In this document: positions 6,145 to 12,167 of the stretch, piece by piece | How the letters are laid out: each line of letters opens with the position of its first letter | How positions within the stretch are numbered: the first letter of the stretch is position 1 | From: a virus | Length of the DNA stretch: 36,898 nt | IMG/VR virus record: IMGVR_UViG_3300044640_000922 | Coordinates: 1 to 36,898 of that record | Direction: 5' to 3' (one strand) | Translations under genes and position numbers: made by a program | Notes under the pieces: model-generated | The model's database searches: none | What the model saw: only the letters and a program-made list of their open reading frames with translations | What the model was told of the DNA's origin: nothing

Positions 6145-6539
6145 GCCGCGCCCTCGTCATCCTCAACCGCGCCTCCGACCGCGAGCGCGTTCAGGCGTGG
6201 GCCGCGAAGGCCCCTTGGGGAACCCGCGTCACCTTTCAGGAGGCCAAGCGGACCACGGACCAGAACGCGCGGATGTGGGCGATGCTGACCGAGGTGGCGC
6301 GTCAGGTGAAGTGGCATGGGCAGAAGCTATCACCAGACGACTGGAAGGTTGTGTTTCTGTCCGCGCTGAAGGCTGAATTGCGCATGGTCAGGAACCTCGA
6401 CGGCACGGGCTTTGTCCAGTTGGGCCGGTCCTCGTCCAGCCTGTCGGTTGGTGAGATGGCCGACCTGATGGACCTCATCGCGGCTTTCGGAGCCCGCGAG
6501 GGCGTCACCTTCGCAGAGCCCGAGCGGGTGGCCGCATGA
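6141..6539 (+). CDS. ninB: NinB-family recombination mediator
   Basis: 132 residues, close to lambda NinB (Orf). GTG start overlaps the previous TGA. Typical features are the N-terminal RALVILNRASDRERVQAWA, then EAKRTTDQNARMWAMLTEVA (residues 33-52), VKWHGQKLSPDDWKVVFLSA (55-74), LGRSSSSLSVGEMADLMDLI and AAFGAREGVTF. NinB/Orf proteins bind single-stranded DNA and SSB and help load annealing proteins or replace RecFOR. It directly follows the annealing protein, as expected of a functional pair. Confidence 0.88.
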   Translation: MSRALVILNRASDRERVQAWAAKAPWGTRVTFQEAKRTTDQNARMWAMLTEVARQVKWHGQKLSPDDWKVVFLSALKAELRMVRNLDGTGFVQLGRSSSSLSVGEMADLMDLIAAFGAREGVTFAEPERVAA

Positions 6540-6868
6540 CCTTCTCCGTCAACGGTCGCGGCCACCAGGTCCTGCGCGCCCTCGCGGACGGGCCGCTTCC
6601 TCCGGAGGAGCTCGTCGCCCTCGTGGCGCCGTGCGGGTCCTATGGCCGGCGCAAGCGGGCGCACTTCCTGCTGGTGTCCATGATTGACGCCGGGCTTGTG
6701 CGCCGGTCGGGCCTCCTGCGGATCCACCAGATCACGTCGAATGGCCGGGAGGCCCTCACCGACCTGAACGCGGGCTCCCCCGTCCACCTTGAGCAGCCCG
6801 AGCCCCGCATCACGTTCACCCGCAGGGCCGGGGAGGTGGCTAAGAACCCCTCCCCGGTGGCCGGATGA
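6536..6868 (+). CDS. Hypothetical winged-helix-like protein
   Basis: 110 residues, ATGA overlap with ninB. Residues 1-72 suggest a winged helix: VNGRGHQVLRALADGPLPPE, ELVALVAPCG, RAHFLLVSMIDAGLVRRSGL, then a wing LRIHQITSNGREAL. The C-terminal 40 residues are Pro/Arg-rich and probably disordered. It may bind DNA, but no specific family is recognised. Confidence 0.62.
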   Translation: MTFSVNGRGHQVLRALADGPLPPEELVALVAPCGSYGRRKRAHFLLVSMIDAGLVRRSGLLRIHQITSNGREALTDLNAGSPVHLEQPEPRITFTRRAGEVAKNPSPVAG

Positions 6869-7182
6869 CCCCCGCCGAGAAGCGCCAGACGCGCCAGCGC
6901 CGGGAGGCAGACCTTCTGCGCAAGCACTTAAGCCAAGCCATCGACGCGGCGGACCAGCAGATTGATGCGCTGAAGCGCGAATTGGGACCGCTCAAGGAGG
7001 TCAGGGCGGCGGTCCTGCCCGGCATTCTGAAGACCCTGGACGACTTTTACAGGGGCGCAACCTTTGCGGCGCGAAACCAATTTGATGGCGACATCAACCG
7101 CATTCAAGCGCGCATTGCGAACCTTCGCGAGCAGGCTGAACTCTACCGAGACCAGCGAGACGCAATCGAGGGCGGCGAATGA
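6865..7182 (+). CDS. Hypothetical coiled-coil protein
   Basis: 105 residues, ATGA overlap with the gene before. Almost entirely helical and highly charged: TPAEKRQTRQRREADLLRKH (2-21), then IDAADQQIDALKRELGPLKE, and a second helix AFKRALRTF-like region encoded as IQARIANLREQAELYRDQRD near the C-terminus. Heptad-like spacing suggests a coiled coil. No enzyme motif and no membrane segment. Function unknown. Confidence 0.62.
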   Translation: MTPAEKRQTRQRREADLLRKHLSQAIDAADQQIDALKRELGPLKEVRAAVLPGILKTLDDFYRGATFAARNQFDGDINRIQARIANLREQAELYRDQRDAIEGGE

Positions 7183-7583
7183 CCCCCGAGGAAAAGCGCA
7201 CCACCCTCGCCAGCCTCCGCGCCGCCATCGGCCAAATCCGGCCCGATAAGACGCCGCGCAAGGGCTTTACCGCTGCACAACGCCGGAAGGTAGCCGAGGC
7301 ATGGTCCGGGGCCTGTAGCGCCTGCGAAACGGCCCTGTCGGGCGCATGGCACATCGACCACGTCATCCCCCTGGCCCTCGGCGGCCGCCACGATCCGGGG
7401 AACTGGGTCCCGATCTGCGTCGACTGCCACAAGGCCAAGACGCGGGGCGACGTGAAGGCCATCGCCAAGACCGAACGCATCATCCGCCGCGAGACGGAGG
7501 GGCCGAAACCGTCCCGCCTCAAGAGCCGCGGCTTCACCCATTCCCGCCGCTTTGACGGCACAGTCAGGAGGCTCACGCCGTGA
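7179..7583 (+). CDS. HNH endonuclease (5-methylcytosine McrA-like fold)
   Basis: 134 residues. A compact HNH domain spans residues 44-90: GACSACE (C46, C49), GAWHIDHVIPLALGG (H58-I-D60-H61), PGNWVPICVDCHKAKTRGD (N75, C80, C83, H84). H61, N75 and H84 are the expected ββα-metal nuclease residues, and the four cysteines a zinc knuckle. N- and C-terminal extensions are basic. Phage proteins of this shape act as nicking or homing enzymes or aid packaging. It is the second HNH gene in this operon and unrelated in detail to 4817..5332. ATGA overlap upstream, GTGA downstream. Confidence 0.88.
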   Translation: MTPEEKRTTLASLRAAIGQIRPDKTPRKGFTAAQRRKVAEAWSGACSACETALSGAWHIDHVIPLALGGRHDPGNWVPICVDCHKAKTRGDVKAIAKTERIIRRETEGPKPSRLKSRGFTHSRRFDGTVRRLTP

Positions 7584-7891
7584 CCCGCCGCGACGTCCAC
7601 ATCACCCTCACCCCCTATGCCCCCGGCTGCAGCGCCCTGCCGATCCGGGCCGAACGCCGGGTCCTGTCCCTCTACGCCGTGGAGCCCGGCCAGGCCGTCC
7701 GCGCCTTGGTCGATAGGCTTGAGCGCCCGCCAACCGCCTTGGCCGTCGAGGTCATCGGAGGCTGCGTCCAGATCATCGGACGGGTCGAGGGCATGAAGTC
7801 CGCCCAGCCGCTGGCATGGGTGGGCGACGGGCTCACCGAAGCGGAGATCCGCGCCGAGTTGGAAGCTGAACGTTTCAGGAGGGCGGCGTGA
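7580..7891 (+). CDS. Hypothetical protein
   Basis: 103 residues from a GTG at 7580 overlapping the HNH stop; a GTGA overlap follows. The N-terminus VHITLTPYAPGCSALPIRAE and LSLYAVEPGQAVRALVDRLE suggest alternating strands and helices; the end is LTEAEIRAELEAERFRRAA. No recognised family. Real on the basis of coupling and codon pattern. Confidence 0.6.
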   Translation: MTRRDVHITLTPYAPGCSALPIRAERRVLSLYAVEPGQAVRALVDRLERPPTALAVEVIGGCVQIIGRVEGMKSAQPLAWVGDGLTEAEIRAELEAERFRRAA

Positions 7892-8505
7892 GGGTCCTTG
7901 TCGCCTGCGAATATAGCGGTGTGGTCCGCAACGCCTTCCTAGACCGTGGGGCGGACGCCTGGTCCTGCGACCTGCTGCCCTCCGAAGACGGGTCTAACCG
8001 GCACATTGTCGGTGACGCCCGCGACCTGCTGAACGACGGCTGGGACCTGCTGATGGTCGCCCATCCGCCTTGCACTCGGCTTTGCAACTCCGGCGTCCGC
8101 TGGCTCTCGACGCCGCCCCCGGGCAAGTCCGCCGACCAGATGCAGCGCGAGCTGCAGGAAGGCGCGGCCCTGTTCTCGGCTTTCTGGAACGCGCCGATTG
8201 ATCGCATCGCGGTTGAAAACCCCATCATGCACCGACACGCGAAGGCCCTGATCGAGGGCTACCGCGACCCGGCGCAGTCGATCCAGCCGTGGCAGTTCGG
8301 GCATGGCGAGTGCAAGCGCACCTGCCTCTGGCTCAAGAACCTGCCGCCCCTGATCCCCACCACCGTGGTCGACGGGCGCGAGCAGCGCGTCCACCGCCTG
8401 CCGCCTCGCCCCGATCGCTGGAAAGAGCGCAGCCGGTTCTTCCCCGGCATTGCCGCCGCGATGGCTGACCAGTGGATGCCCCAAGCCCTGAAGGAGGCCG
8501 CATGA
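7888..8505 (+). CDS. Reduced C5-cytosine methyltransferase-like protein
   Basis: 205 residues from GTG at 7888. Residues 1-10 MRVLVACEYS mimic motif I; D28 in SCDLL lies at the place of motif II; GDARDL at 42-47 fits motif III; VAHPPCTRLC (57-66) carries the catalytic Pro-Pro-Cys of C5 methyltransferases; AVENP (108-112) fits the motif VI Glu-Asn-Val/Pro. The usual target-recognition domain and motifs VIII-X are absent or unrecognisable: typical C5 enzymes exceed 300 residues. Such short forms recur in phages. It could methylate cytosine with relaxed specificity, need a partner for recognition, or be a degenerate AdoMet-binding protein. It lies between a small hypothetical gene and genes leading to the pentapeptide protein. 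Confidence 0.72.
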   Translation: MRVLVACEYSGVVRNAFLDRGADAWSCDLLPSEDGSNRHIVGDARDLLNDGWDLLMVAHPPCTRLCNSGVRWLSTPPPGKSADQMQRELQEGAALFSAFWNAPIDRIAVENPIMHRHAKALIEGYRDPAQSIQPWQFGHGECKRTCLWLKNLPPLIPTTVVDGREQRVHRLPPRPDRWKERSRFFPGIAAAMADQWMPQALKEAA

Positions 8506-8708
8506 CCTACCTCACCATTCCCACCCCCACCCGAGCCCTTGCCGACACGGTCGCGGCTGAGATGTCCACCGTCCGCCGAGCCCTTGGAGGCGACTGGACG
8601 ACGCCGGAGGCCCTGGCGCGGGCCGAACAAGCCGCCGAGCGCCTGCGCGGGCAGATGGCGGCGCTGCGGATCGAGATGAAGCGGATCGCCAAGGAGACTG
8701 CACGATGA
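8502..8708 (+). CDS. Small helical protein
   Basis: 68 residues from ATG at 8502, which overlaps the methyltransferase-like stop; an earlier in-frame ATG lies inside that gene and is less likely. Two helices, LADTVAAEMSTVRRALGG and PEALARAEQAAERLRGQMAA, with a basic end. ATGA overlap with the pentapeptide gene. No family. Confidence 0.6.
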   Translation: MTYLTIPTPTRALADTVAAEMSTVRRALGGDWTTPEALARAEQAAERLRGQMAALRIEMKRIAKETAR

Positions 8709-9016
8709 CCCGCAACGACACCATAGCCAGCCTCGCCGTCAACGCTTGGATCAACGGGGGCCGGGTGGTCTGGCCCGGAGCCAACCTGTTCGAGGCCGAC
8801 CTGTACGGGGCCTACCTGCGCGAGGCCGACCTGCGCCGGGCCAATTTATACGGCGCCGACCTGACCGGGTGCGATCTGCGCGGGTGCGACCTGCGCGGGG
8901 CCGACATGCGCTGGGAAGACCTGTTCGGGGTCTACCTGTCCGGGTGCCACATGCGCCAAGTCAGGGTCACTCTCGGCAACCGCACGTTTACGCTGAACGA
9001 GGAGACTGAACGATGA
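8705..9016 (+). CDS. Pentapeptide-repeat protein
   Basis: 103 residues. Twelve consecutive five-residue units of the A(D/N)Lxx type run from residue 26 to 85 (ANLFE, ADLYG, AYLRE, ADLRR, ANLYG, ADLTG, CDLRG, CDLRG, ADMRW, EDLFG, VYLSG, CHMRQ). They would fold as a short right-handed quadrilateral beta-helix of three coils. Some pentapeptide proteins (MfpA, Qnr) mimic DNA and protect or inhibit gyrase; others have no known role. The predicted helix is short. Gyrase modulation or DNA mimicry against host defences is a hypothesis from family and context. Confidence 0.9.
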   Translation: MTRNDTIASLAVNAWINGGRVVWPGANLFEADLYGAYLREADLRRANLYGADLTGCDLRGCDLRGADMRWEDLFGVYLSGCHMRQVRVTLGNRTFTLNEETER

Positions 9017-9414
9017 CCCCGACCAATGACCAGATTTTCAGGGAGGCCGTCCGCAGGCGGGAGGCCGTTCCAATCGAGCAGAGGCTTCCTGTGCAGGACT
9101 ACGTCATTGAGGTCGTGCGCGAAAACTGGACCCCGCCTGAGCCTGTGGACCCGGACATTCTGGCGTTCAGGGAGTGGGGCGCGGCTGACAGCGAGGCGGA
9201 TGGGTGGACGGGCGGAGCAACCCTCCATCGGCAAGGTCATTTTGACCTCTCGGAGGGAGCCCAAGCCTACCTCGCCGGCGCCCGCATGGCCCGAGAGAGG
9301 GAGCAGGAGCGGGCTAAGGTGTTGGTGAATTATATAAGGGATCCAAGAGCAGACATGCGCATCGTCGCCCTCGCCAAATACGAGGTAGATCTGCTGAAGG
9401 AGTCCGATCAATGA
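9013..9414 (+). CDS. Hypothetical phage protein
   Basis: 133 residues, ATGA overlaps on both sides. Contains PEPVDPDILAFREWGAADSE, a 'DPDxLAxREW' pattern that I have seen in small phage proteins of unknown function, and a Gly/Ala region LSEGAQAYLAGARMARERE. Ends with a helix ALAKYEVDLLKESD. No enzymatic motif. Confidence 0.6.
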   Translation: MTPTNDQIFREAVRRREAVPIEQRLPVQDYVIEVVRENWTPPEPVDPDILAFREWGAADSEADGWTGGATLHRQGHFDLSEGAQAYLAGARMAREREQERAKVLVNYIRDPRADMRIVALAKYEVDLLKESDQ

Positions 9415-9608
9415 CTGAATCTGAACGCATCAAGCAACTGGAGCGGGCTTTGATTAAAACCGGCGCTAGTCTCGCCGCCGCGATTTCTTTGCTGGAGAAC
9501 GGCGGGAGGAAGGCTGCGGCATCAGATAAAATGTTTGAAATAATGCTGGAAGATTACCGAGCGGCGCTGTCTGAGGCCCGCGCTCTGCTGAAGGAGGCCG
9601 ACCAATGA
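9411..9608 (+). CDS. Small coiled-coil protein
   Basis: 65 residues: SERIKQLERALIKTGASLAA, ISLLENGG, EDYRAALSEARALLKEAD. Helical and amphipathic, joined by ATGA to both neighbours. It shares the LExAL pattern with the next gene and may be a distant relative. Confidence 0.58.
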   Translation: MTESERIKQLERALIKTGASLAAAISLLENGGRKAAASDKMFEIMLEDYRAALSEARALLKEADQ

Positions 9609-9838
9609 CCATGACCCCACAGGACACAATCAAGCACCTCGAAGACACAATCAAGCACCTCGAAGACATGATCCGGCTGCTGGAGGCGGCGCTGGAGTTC
9701 TACGCCGACAGCAAGAACTGGCAATCACCGTCCAGCGGCTTTGCCCTCCAGTATGATCCGCAGTCGCCCGAGGTGCAGAGAGATCGCGGGCGGCGAGCCC
9801 TTCTAGCCTTGGCTAAGAACAAAGGGGTGTTGGGATGA
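9605..9838 (+). CDS. Small protein with tandem N-terminal repeat
   Basis: 77 residues. The helix DTIKHLE is repeated exactly and then degenerately (DMIRLLE), followed by AALEFYADSKNWQ, a pattern common in small phage proteins ('ALEFYAD..NW') and a C-terminal RDRGRRALLALAKNKG. The duplication is exact at the DNA level (9623..9664). Function unknown. Confidence 0.65.
   Translation: MTMTPQDTIKHLEDTIKHLEDMIRLLEAALEFYADSKNWQSPSSGFALQYDPQSPEVQRDRGRRALLALAKNKGVLG
9623..9664. repeat. 21-bp perfect tandem duplication
   Basis: gacacaatcaagcacctcga plus one base is present twice in direct succession, keeping frame and adding one seven-residue (heptad) unit to the coiled coil of the 77-residue protein. 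A recent slippage event is the simplest explanation. Confidence 0.93.
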
Positions 9839-10056
9839 CTGACCATCGCCCCGCCGCCCGGTCAGCCATACGCGGCCTGATCCAGTTGCTCACCGACCAC
9901 CAGCCCCGCCGCCAGCCCCGCGACTTCATCGCCGCCGCTTCGCCTCGTCCGCAGCCCTACAGCGCCAAGGGCGATTGCCCGGACTGGCTGGCCCTTGTGC
10001 TGGGCGCTCTCGCCGTGGCGTTCATCATCGGCGCGTTCGTGGCGGTGATACAGTAA
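9835..10056 (+). CDS. Small membrane protein, last gene of the operon
   Basis: 73 residues. The N-terminus is basic and Pro/Arg-rich (RPAARSAIRGLIQLLTDHQP); the C-terminus (about 49-72) is a single hydrophobic helix, DWLALVLGALAVAFIIGAFV, suggesting a tail-anchored inner-membrane protein. ATGA overlap with the previous gene. It is the last gene before the hairpin and terminator at 10090..10150. A superinfection or membrane-sensor role is conceivable, unproven. Confidence 0.62.
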   Translation: MTDHRPAARSAIRGLIQLLTDHQPRRQPRDFIAAASPRPQPYSAKGDCPDWLALVLGALAVAFIIGAFVAVIQ

Positions 10057-10089
10057 GGCGGTTGTGTTTGGTGGCGCGCCGGGTTAGAA

Positions 10090-10127
10090 GGGTTGCGGAA
10101 TCTGATCTCCAAATCATTCCGCAGCCC
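10090..10127 (+). other. Long RNA hairpin after the first plus-strand operon
   Basis: gggttgcggaa (10090..10100) pairs with ttccgcagccc (10117..10127), and TGAT/ATCA pair inside it, leaving a 6-nt loop and a 2-nt bulge. One G-U pair, otherwise Watson-Crick. It ends exactly where the terminator hairpin begins, sharing the C-run at 10125..10127, so the two could be mutually influencing. The loop contains ctccaaa, as in a tryptophan anticodon loop, but D- and T-arms are absent, so I do not call a tRNA. Confidence 0.6.
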
Positions 10128-10151
10128 CTCGCCTCGGCGGGGGGTTTTTTT
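10125..10151 (+). terminator. Rho-independent terminator of the first plus-strand operon
   Basis: CCCC-t-CGCC (10125..10133), a TC loop and GGCG-GGGG(G) form a GC-rich hairpin followed directly by seven T residues (10145..10151). It lies 69 bp after the stop of the 73-residue membrane protein gene and just before a new promoter. Confidence 0.85.
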
Positions 10152-10167
10152 ATAGGGAATTATATAT

Positions 10168-10200
10168 TTGACTCCCCGATAATTCCGGGGTAGATATCTA
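10168..10200 (+). promoter_or_regulatory. Promoter with palindromic spacer (operator)
   Basis: TTGACT (10168..10173) and TAGATA (10191..10196) are spaced by exactly 17 bp and match sigma70-type boxes well. The whole spacer is an inverted repeat, CCCCG-ataattc-CGGGG, which would place a dimeric protein between the boxes. The -10 region is itself part of a 10-bp palindrome (tagatatcta). GACTC at 10170..10174, a GANTC methylation site, overlaps the -35. The next gene (10242) has AAGGAG 6-12 bp before its ATG. Confidence 0.78.
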
Positions 10201-10241
10201 CTTATGGAGCGGATAAGACGAACGCTCACAAGGAGATAGCG

Positions 10242-10451
10242 ATGAGCAACCAAGCCACGGGCAATTTCGCCCATCAGCCCCGGGAGGGTTTCATGGCTCC
10301 GACGTTCCGCATCTTCGTTCGCACCGCTGAAGGCGCCGAGTTTCAGGCTTTCACGTGGTGCCGGGACGAGGCATCTGGCATCGCTCGCGCTTGGCGCGAA
10401 GGCCGCGAATTTGGTCACAACGTGACCGCCGTCTGGGCGGAGGCGGTCTAA
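10242..10451 (+). CDS. Small hypothetical protein, first gene of second plus-strand operon
   Basis: 69 residues; ATG at 10242 with AAGGAGATAGCG before it. A second in-frame ATG at 10293 also has GGAGGG upstream, so a shorter 52-residue form starting MAPTFRIFVRTAEG is possible. The C-terminal part (FRIFVRTAEGAEFQAFTW, then ASGIARAWREGREFGHNVTA) looks like a small beta-beta-alpha domain. TAATG overlap with the next gene. Function unknown. Confidence 0.68.
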   Translation: MSNQATGNFAHQPREGFMAPTFRIFVRTAEGAEFQAFTWCRDEASGIARAWREGREFGHNVTAVWAEAV

Positions 10452-10657
10452 TGGCCGTCACGCTTGAAATCGGCCCCAATGGCTCAACCGTCATGGTTGA
10501 GCCTGTGCTTCGCAAGGGCCTAACCCGTCGCGTCTTCCGCTACATGGCGGATGGCTCGCTTGAATGGGCCGCCTACGATGACTGGCGGTCTCAACATGAG
10601 CGCGCCCGGTTCTTCGGCTTCGCCTCTCGCGAACTCCCCGCCTCTATGACCTCCTGA
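10451..10657 (+). CDS. Small hypothetical protein
   Basis: 68 residues, MAVTLEIGPNGSTVMVEPVL onwards. The ATG shares an A with the upstream TAA. The first half is beta-like with VFRYMADGSLEWAAYDDWRS in the middle; ends ERARFFGFASRELPASMTS. No recognised family. Confidence 0.6.
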   Translation: MAVTLEIGPNGSTVMVEPVLRKGLTRRVFRYMADGSLEWAAYDDWRSQHERARFFGFASRELPASMTS

Positions 10658-10669
10658 AAGGAGCCCGAC

Positions 10670-10867
10670 ATGCATAGCGTTCTTCGCCCCAACTACCGCC
10701 GCGCTCGCGCCCTCGCCTTGGAGATCGAGGCCGCTCGCGTCCATCTGGACGAGGCGCGAGGTGACCCTTCATACACCCTCGACGACATCGAGGATTTGAA
10801 GGCCGAACTACATCACTTGGAGCGCGAGTTCTCGCTAACCGGCGTGACTTCGGAGTATGACCTGTGA
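10670..10867 (+). CDS. Small helical hypothetical protein
   Basis: 65 residues with AAAGGAG before the ATG. A helical hairpin: RRARALALEIEAARVHLDEA and LDDIEDLKAELHHLEREFSL. Acidic, coiled-coil-like. Ends in a GTGA overlap with the next gene. No function recognised. Confidence 0.62.
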   Translation: MHSVLRPNYRRARALALEIEAARVHLDEARGDPSYTLDDIEDLKAELHHLEREFSLTGVTSEYDL

Positions 10868-11094
10868 GCGGCCCTCATCCCGATCCGCTGTCCGACATGC
10901 TCAGCAAGCCGCACGAATTGGACGGTCGGTTCGAGCGCGAGGCGAAGACTGTCACCACGTGTATCTCGGATGCCGCGCTTACCTCAATCGCCGTCAGCCT
11001 TAAGCGCATCGCAGATGCCATGGACGGCGGCGATGCCTCTCAAGGCATCCAGAACAGCCTTTTCTTCCTCGAACAGAAGATGCATGGGCAATGA
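10864..11094 (+). CDS. Small hypothetical protein upstream of the transposase
   Basis: 76 residues from GTG at 10864. Contains TSIAVSLKRIADAMDGGDAS (about 41-60), an amphipathic helix found in short phage proteins of unknown role. The TGA overlaps the transposase ATG (ATGA at 11091..11094), meaning the transposase is translated from the same phage message. Confidence 0.6.
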   Translation: MSGPHPDPLSDMLSKPHELDGRFEREAKTVTTCISDAALTSIAVSLKRIADAMDGGDASQGIQNSLFFLEQKMHGQ

Positions 11095-12008
11095 GCAAGT
11101 CCACGATCTCCACGTTCGAGCTTTTCCAGATGTTCCCCGACGCGGAAGCCGCGCGGGTCTACATGGAGGGTAAGCGGTGGCCTGACGGCGCCGTCTGCCC
11201 GGCCTGCGACGAGGCCAAGCGGATCACCACGCGCAAGGGCGGCTTCTACCGCTGCAATGCCTGCAAGACGGACTTCACCGTTCGCACCGCGACCATCTTC
11301 GAGCGCAGCCATATCCCGCTGCACAAGTGGCTCTACGCCATGTATCTGCTCGTCACGTCCCGCAAGGGCATCTCTTCGATGCAACTGGCGAAGCAAATCG
11401 GGGTCACGCAGAAATCCGCGTGGTTCATGCTTCAGCGGCTCCGCGAAGCCTGCGGCAATGACCCCAGCGTCCTGAGCGGCATCGTCGAAATCGACGAGAT
11501 GTATGTCGGTGGCAAGGAAGCCAACAAGCACAAGGGCAAGAAGCTCAACGCCGGTCGCGGCGCGGTCGGCAAGACTGCCGTGCTGGGGATGCGTGAGCGC
11601 GGCGGGAGGACCAAGGCTGGCGTGATCGCCAACACGTCCGCCAACACCCTTCACCGGGCCGTTCACGGCCACGTTGAACCCGGCTCGACGCTCCACACGG
11701 ATGAGCATGGCGGATATCTCGGGCTCGACGGGCTGTTCTACACCCATGAGAGCATCAACCACGGCTCGGGCGAATACGTCCGCGACGGCGTTCACACCAA
11801 CTCCATCGAGAGCGTGTGGGCCGTCATGAAGCGCGGCATCCATGGTGTCTATCACCACGCCAGTCCGAAGCATCTGGACCGCTACGTCAGCGAGTTCACG
11901 TTCCGCCTCAATGACGGCGATGTTGCCCGACACACGCTGGACCGCATCTCGTCCCTCCTGTTCGCCTCCACCGGCAAACGCCTCACCTACAAGGCCCTGA
12001 TCGCATGA
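11091..12008 (+). CDS. IS1595-type (ISXO2-like) transposase embedded in the phage operon
   Basis: 305 residues, full length for the family. Residues 36-58 are a zinc ribbon (C36-x2-C39, C55-x2-C58) read as VCPACDEAKRI and YRCNACKTDF. A helical DNA-binding region follows (RKGISSMQLAKQIGVTQKSA, 91-110). The DDE-like core is intact: EIDEMYVGGKE (D135), LHTDEHGGYL (D204) and HTNSIESVWAVMKRG (N237/E240 and K247), matching the DD(N/E)K signature. HLDRYVSEFTFRLN closes the core. Unlike an inserted IS, it overlaps its neighbours by ATGA at both ends and I see no terminal inverted repeats or target duplication, so it looks like a phage-resident, possibly repurposed transposase. Confidence 0.92.
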   Translation: MSKSTISTFELFQMFPDAEAARVYMEGKRWPDGAVCPACDEAKRITTRKGGFYRCNACKTDFTVRTATIFERSHIPLHKWLYAMYLLVTSRKGISSMQLAKQIGVTQKSAWFMLQRLREACGNDPSVLSGIVEIDEMYVGGKEANKHKGKKLNAGRGAVGKTAVLGMRERGGRTKAGVIANTSANTLHRAVHGHVEPGSTLHTDEHGGYLGLDGLFYTHESINHGSGEYVRDGVHTNSIESVWAVMKRGIHGVYHHASPKHLDRYVSEFTFRLNDGDVARHTLDRISSLLFASTGKRLTYKALIA

Positions 12009-12148
12009 CCGAAATCCTGAAGGCTCTCGACGCAATCACCACCCGCGTTCTCGGCTATCGGCCCAAGGAAAAGGGCGCCGCAGCGACCAAGATGCGGAAG
12101 CAAATCGAAAAGGCGGAAAGGAAGGCGAAACGTGAGGAAGGGGAGTGA
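12005..12148 (+). CDS. Very small basic protein coupled to the transposase
   Basis: 47 residues, MTEILKALDAITTRVLGYRP onwards, ending in a Lys/Arg/Glu helix (KMRKQIEKAERKAKREEGE). ATGA overlap with the transposase stop. A short amphipathic segment followed by a strongly basic tail could bind nucleic acid. Last gene of the operon; its 3' end lies in the terminator stem. No known family. Confidence 0.6.
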   Translation: MTEILKALDAITTRVLGYRPKEKGAAATKMRKQIEKAERKAKREEGE

Positions 12149-12167
12149 ACTATATAATTCCCTTTTT
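12138..12167 (+). terminator. Terminator at the end of the second plus-strand operon
   Basis: AAGGGGA (12138..12144) pairs with TTCCCTT (12158..12164), allowing one G-U pair, and is followed by further Ts to 12167. It sits in the 17-bp gap between convergent genes and would stop plus-strand transcription from running antisense into the late operon. Confidence 0.6.

Noticed and set aside
10090-10127. tRNA-Trp-like sequence (ctccaaa loop)
   Set aside because: Only one stem-loop is present. No D-arm, T-arm or acceptor stem, and the loop is 6 nt when the inner helix is paired.
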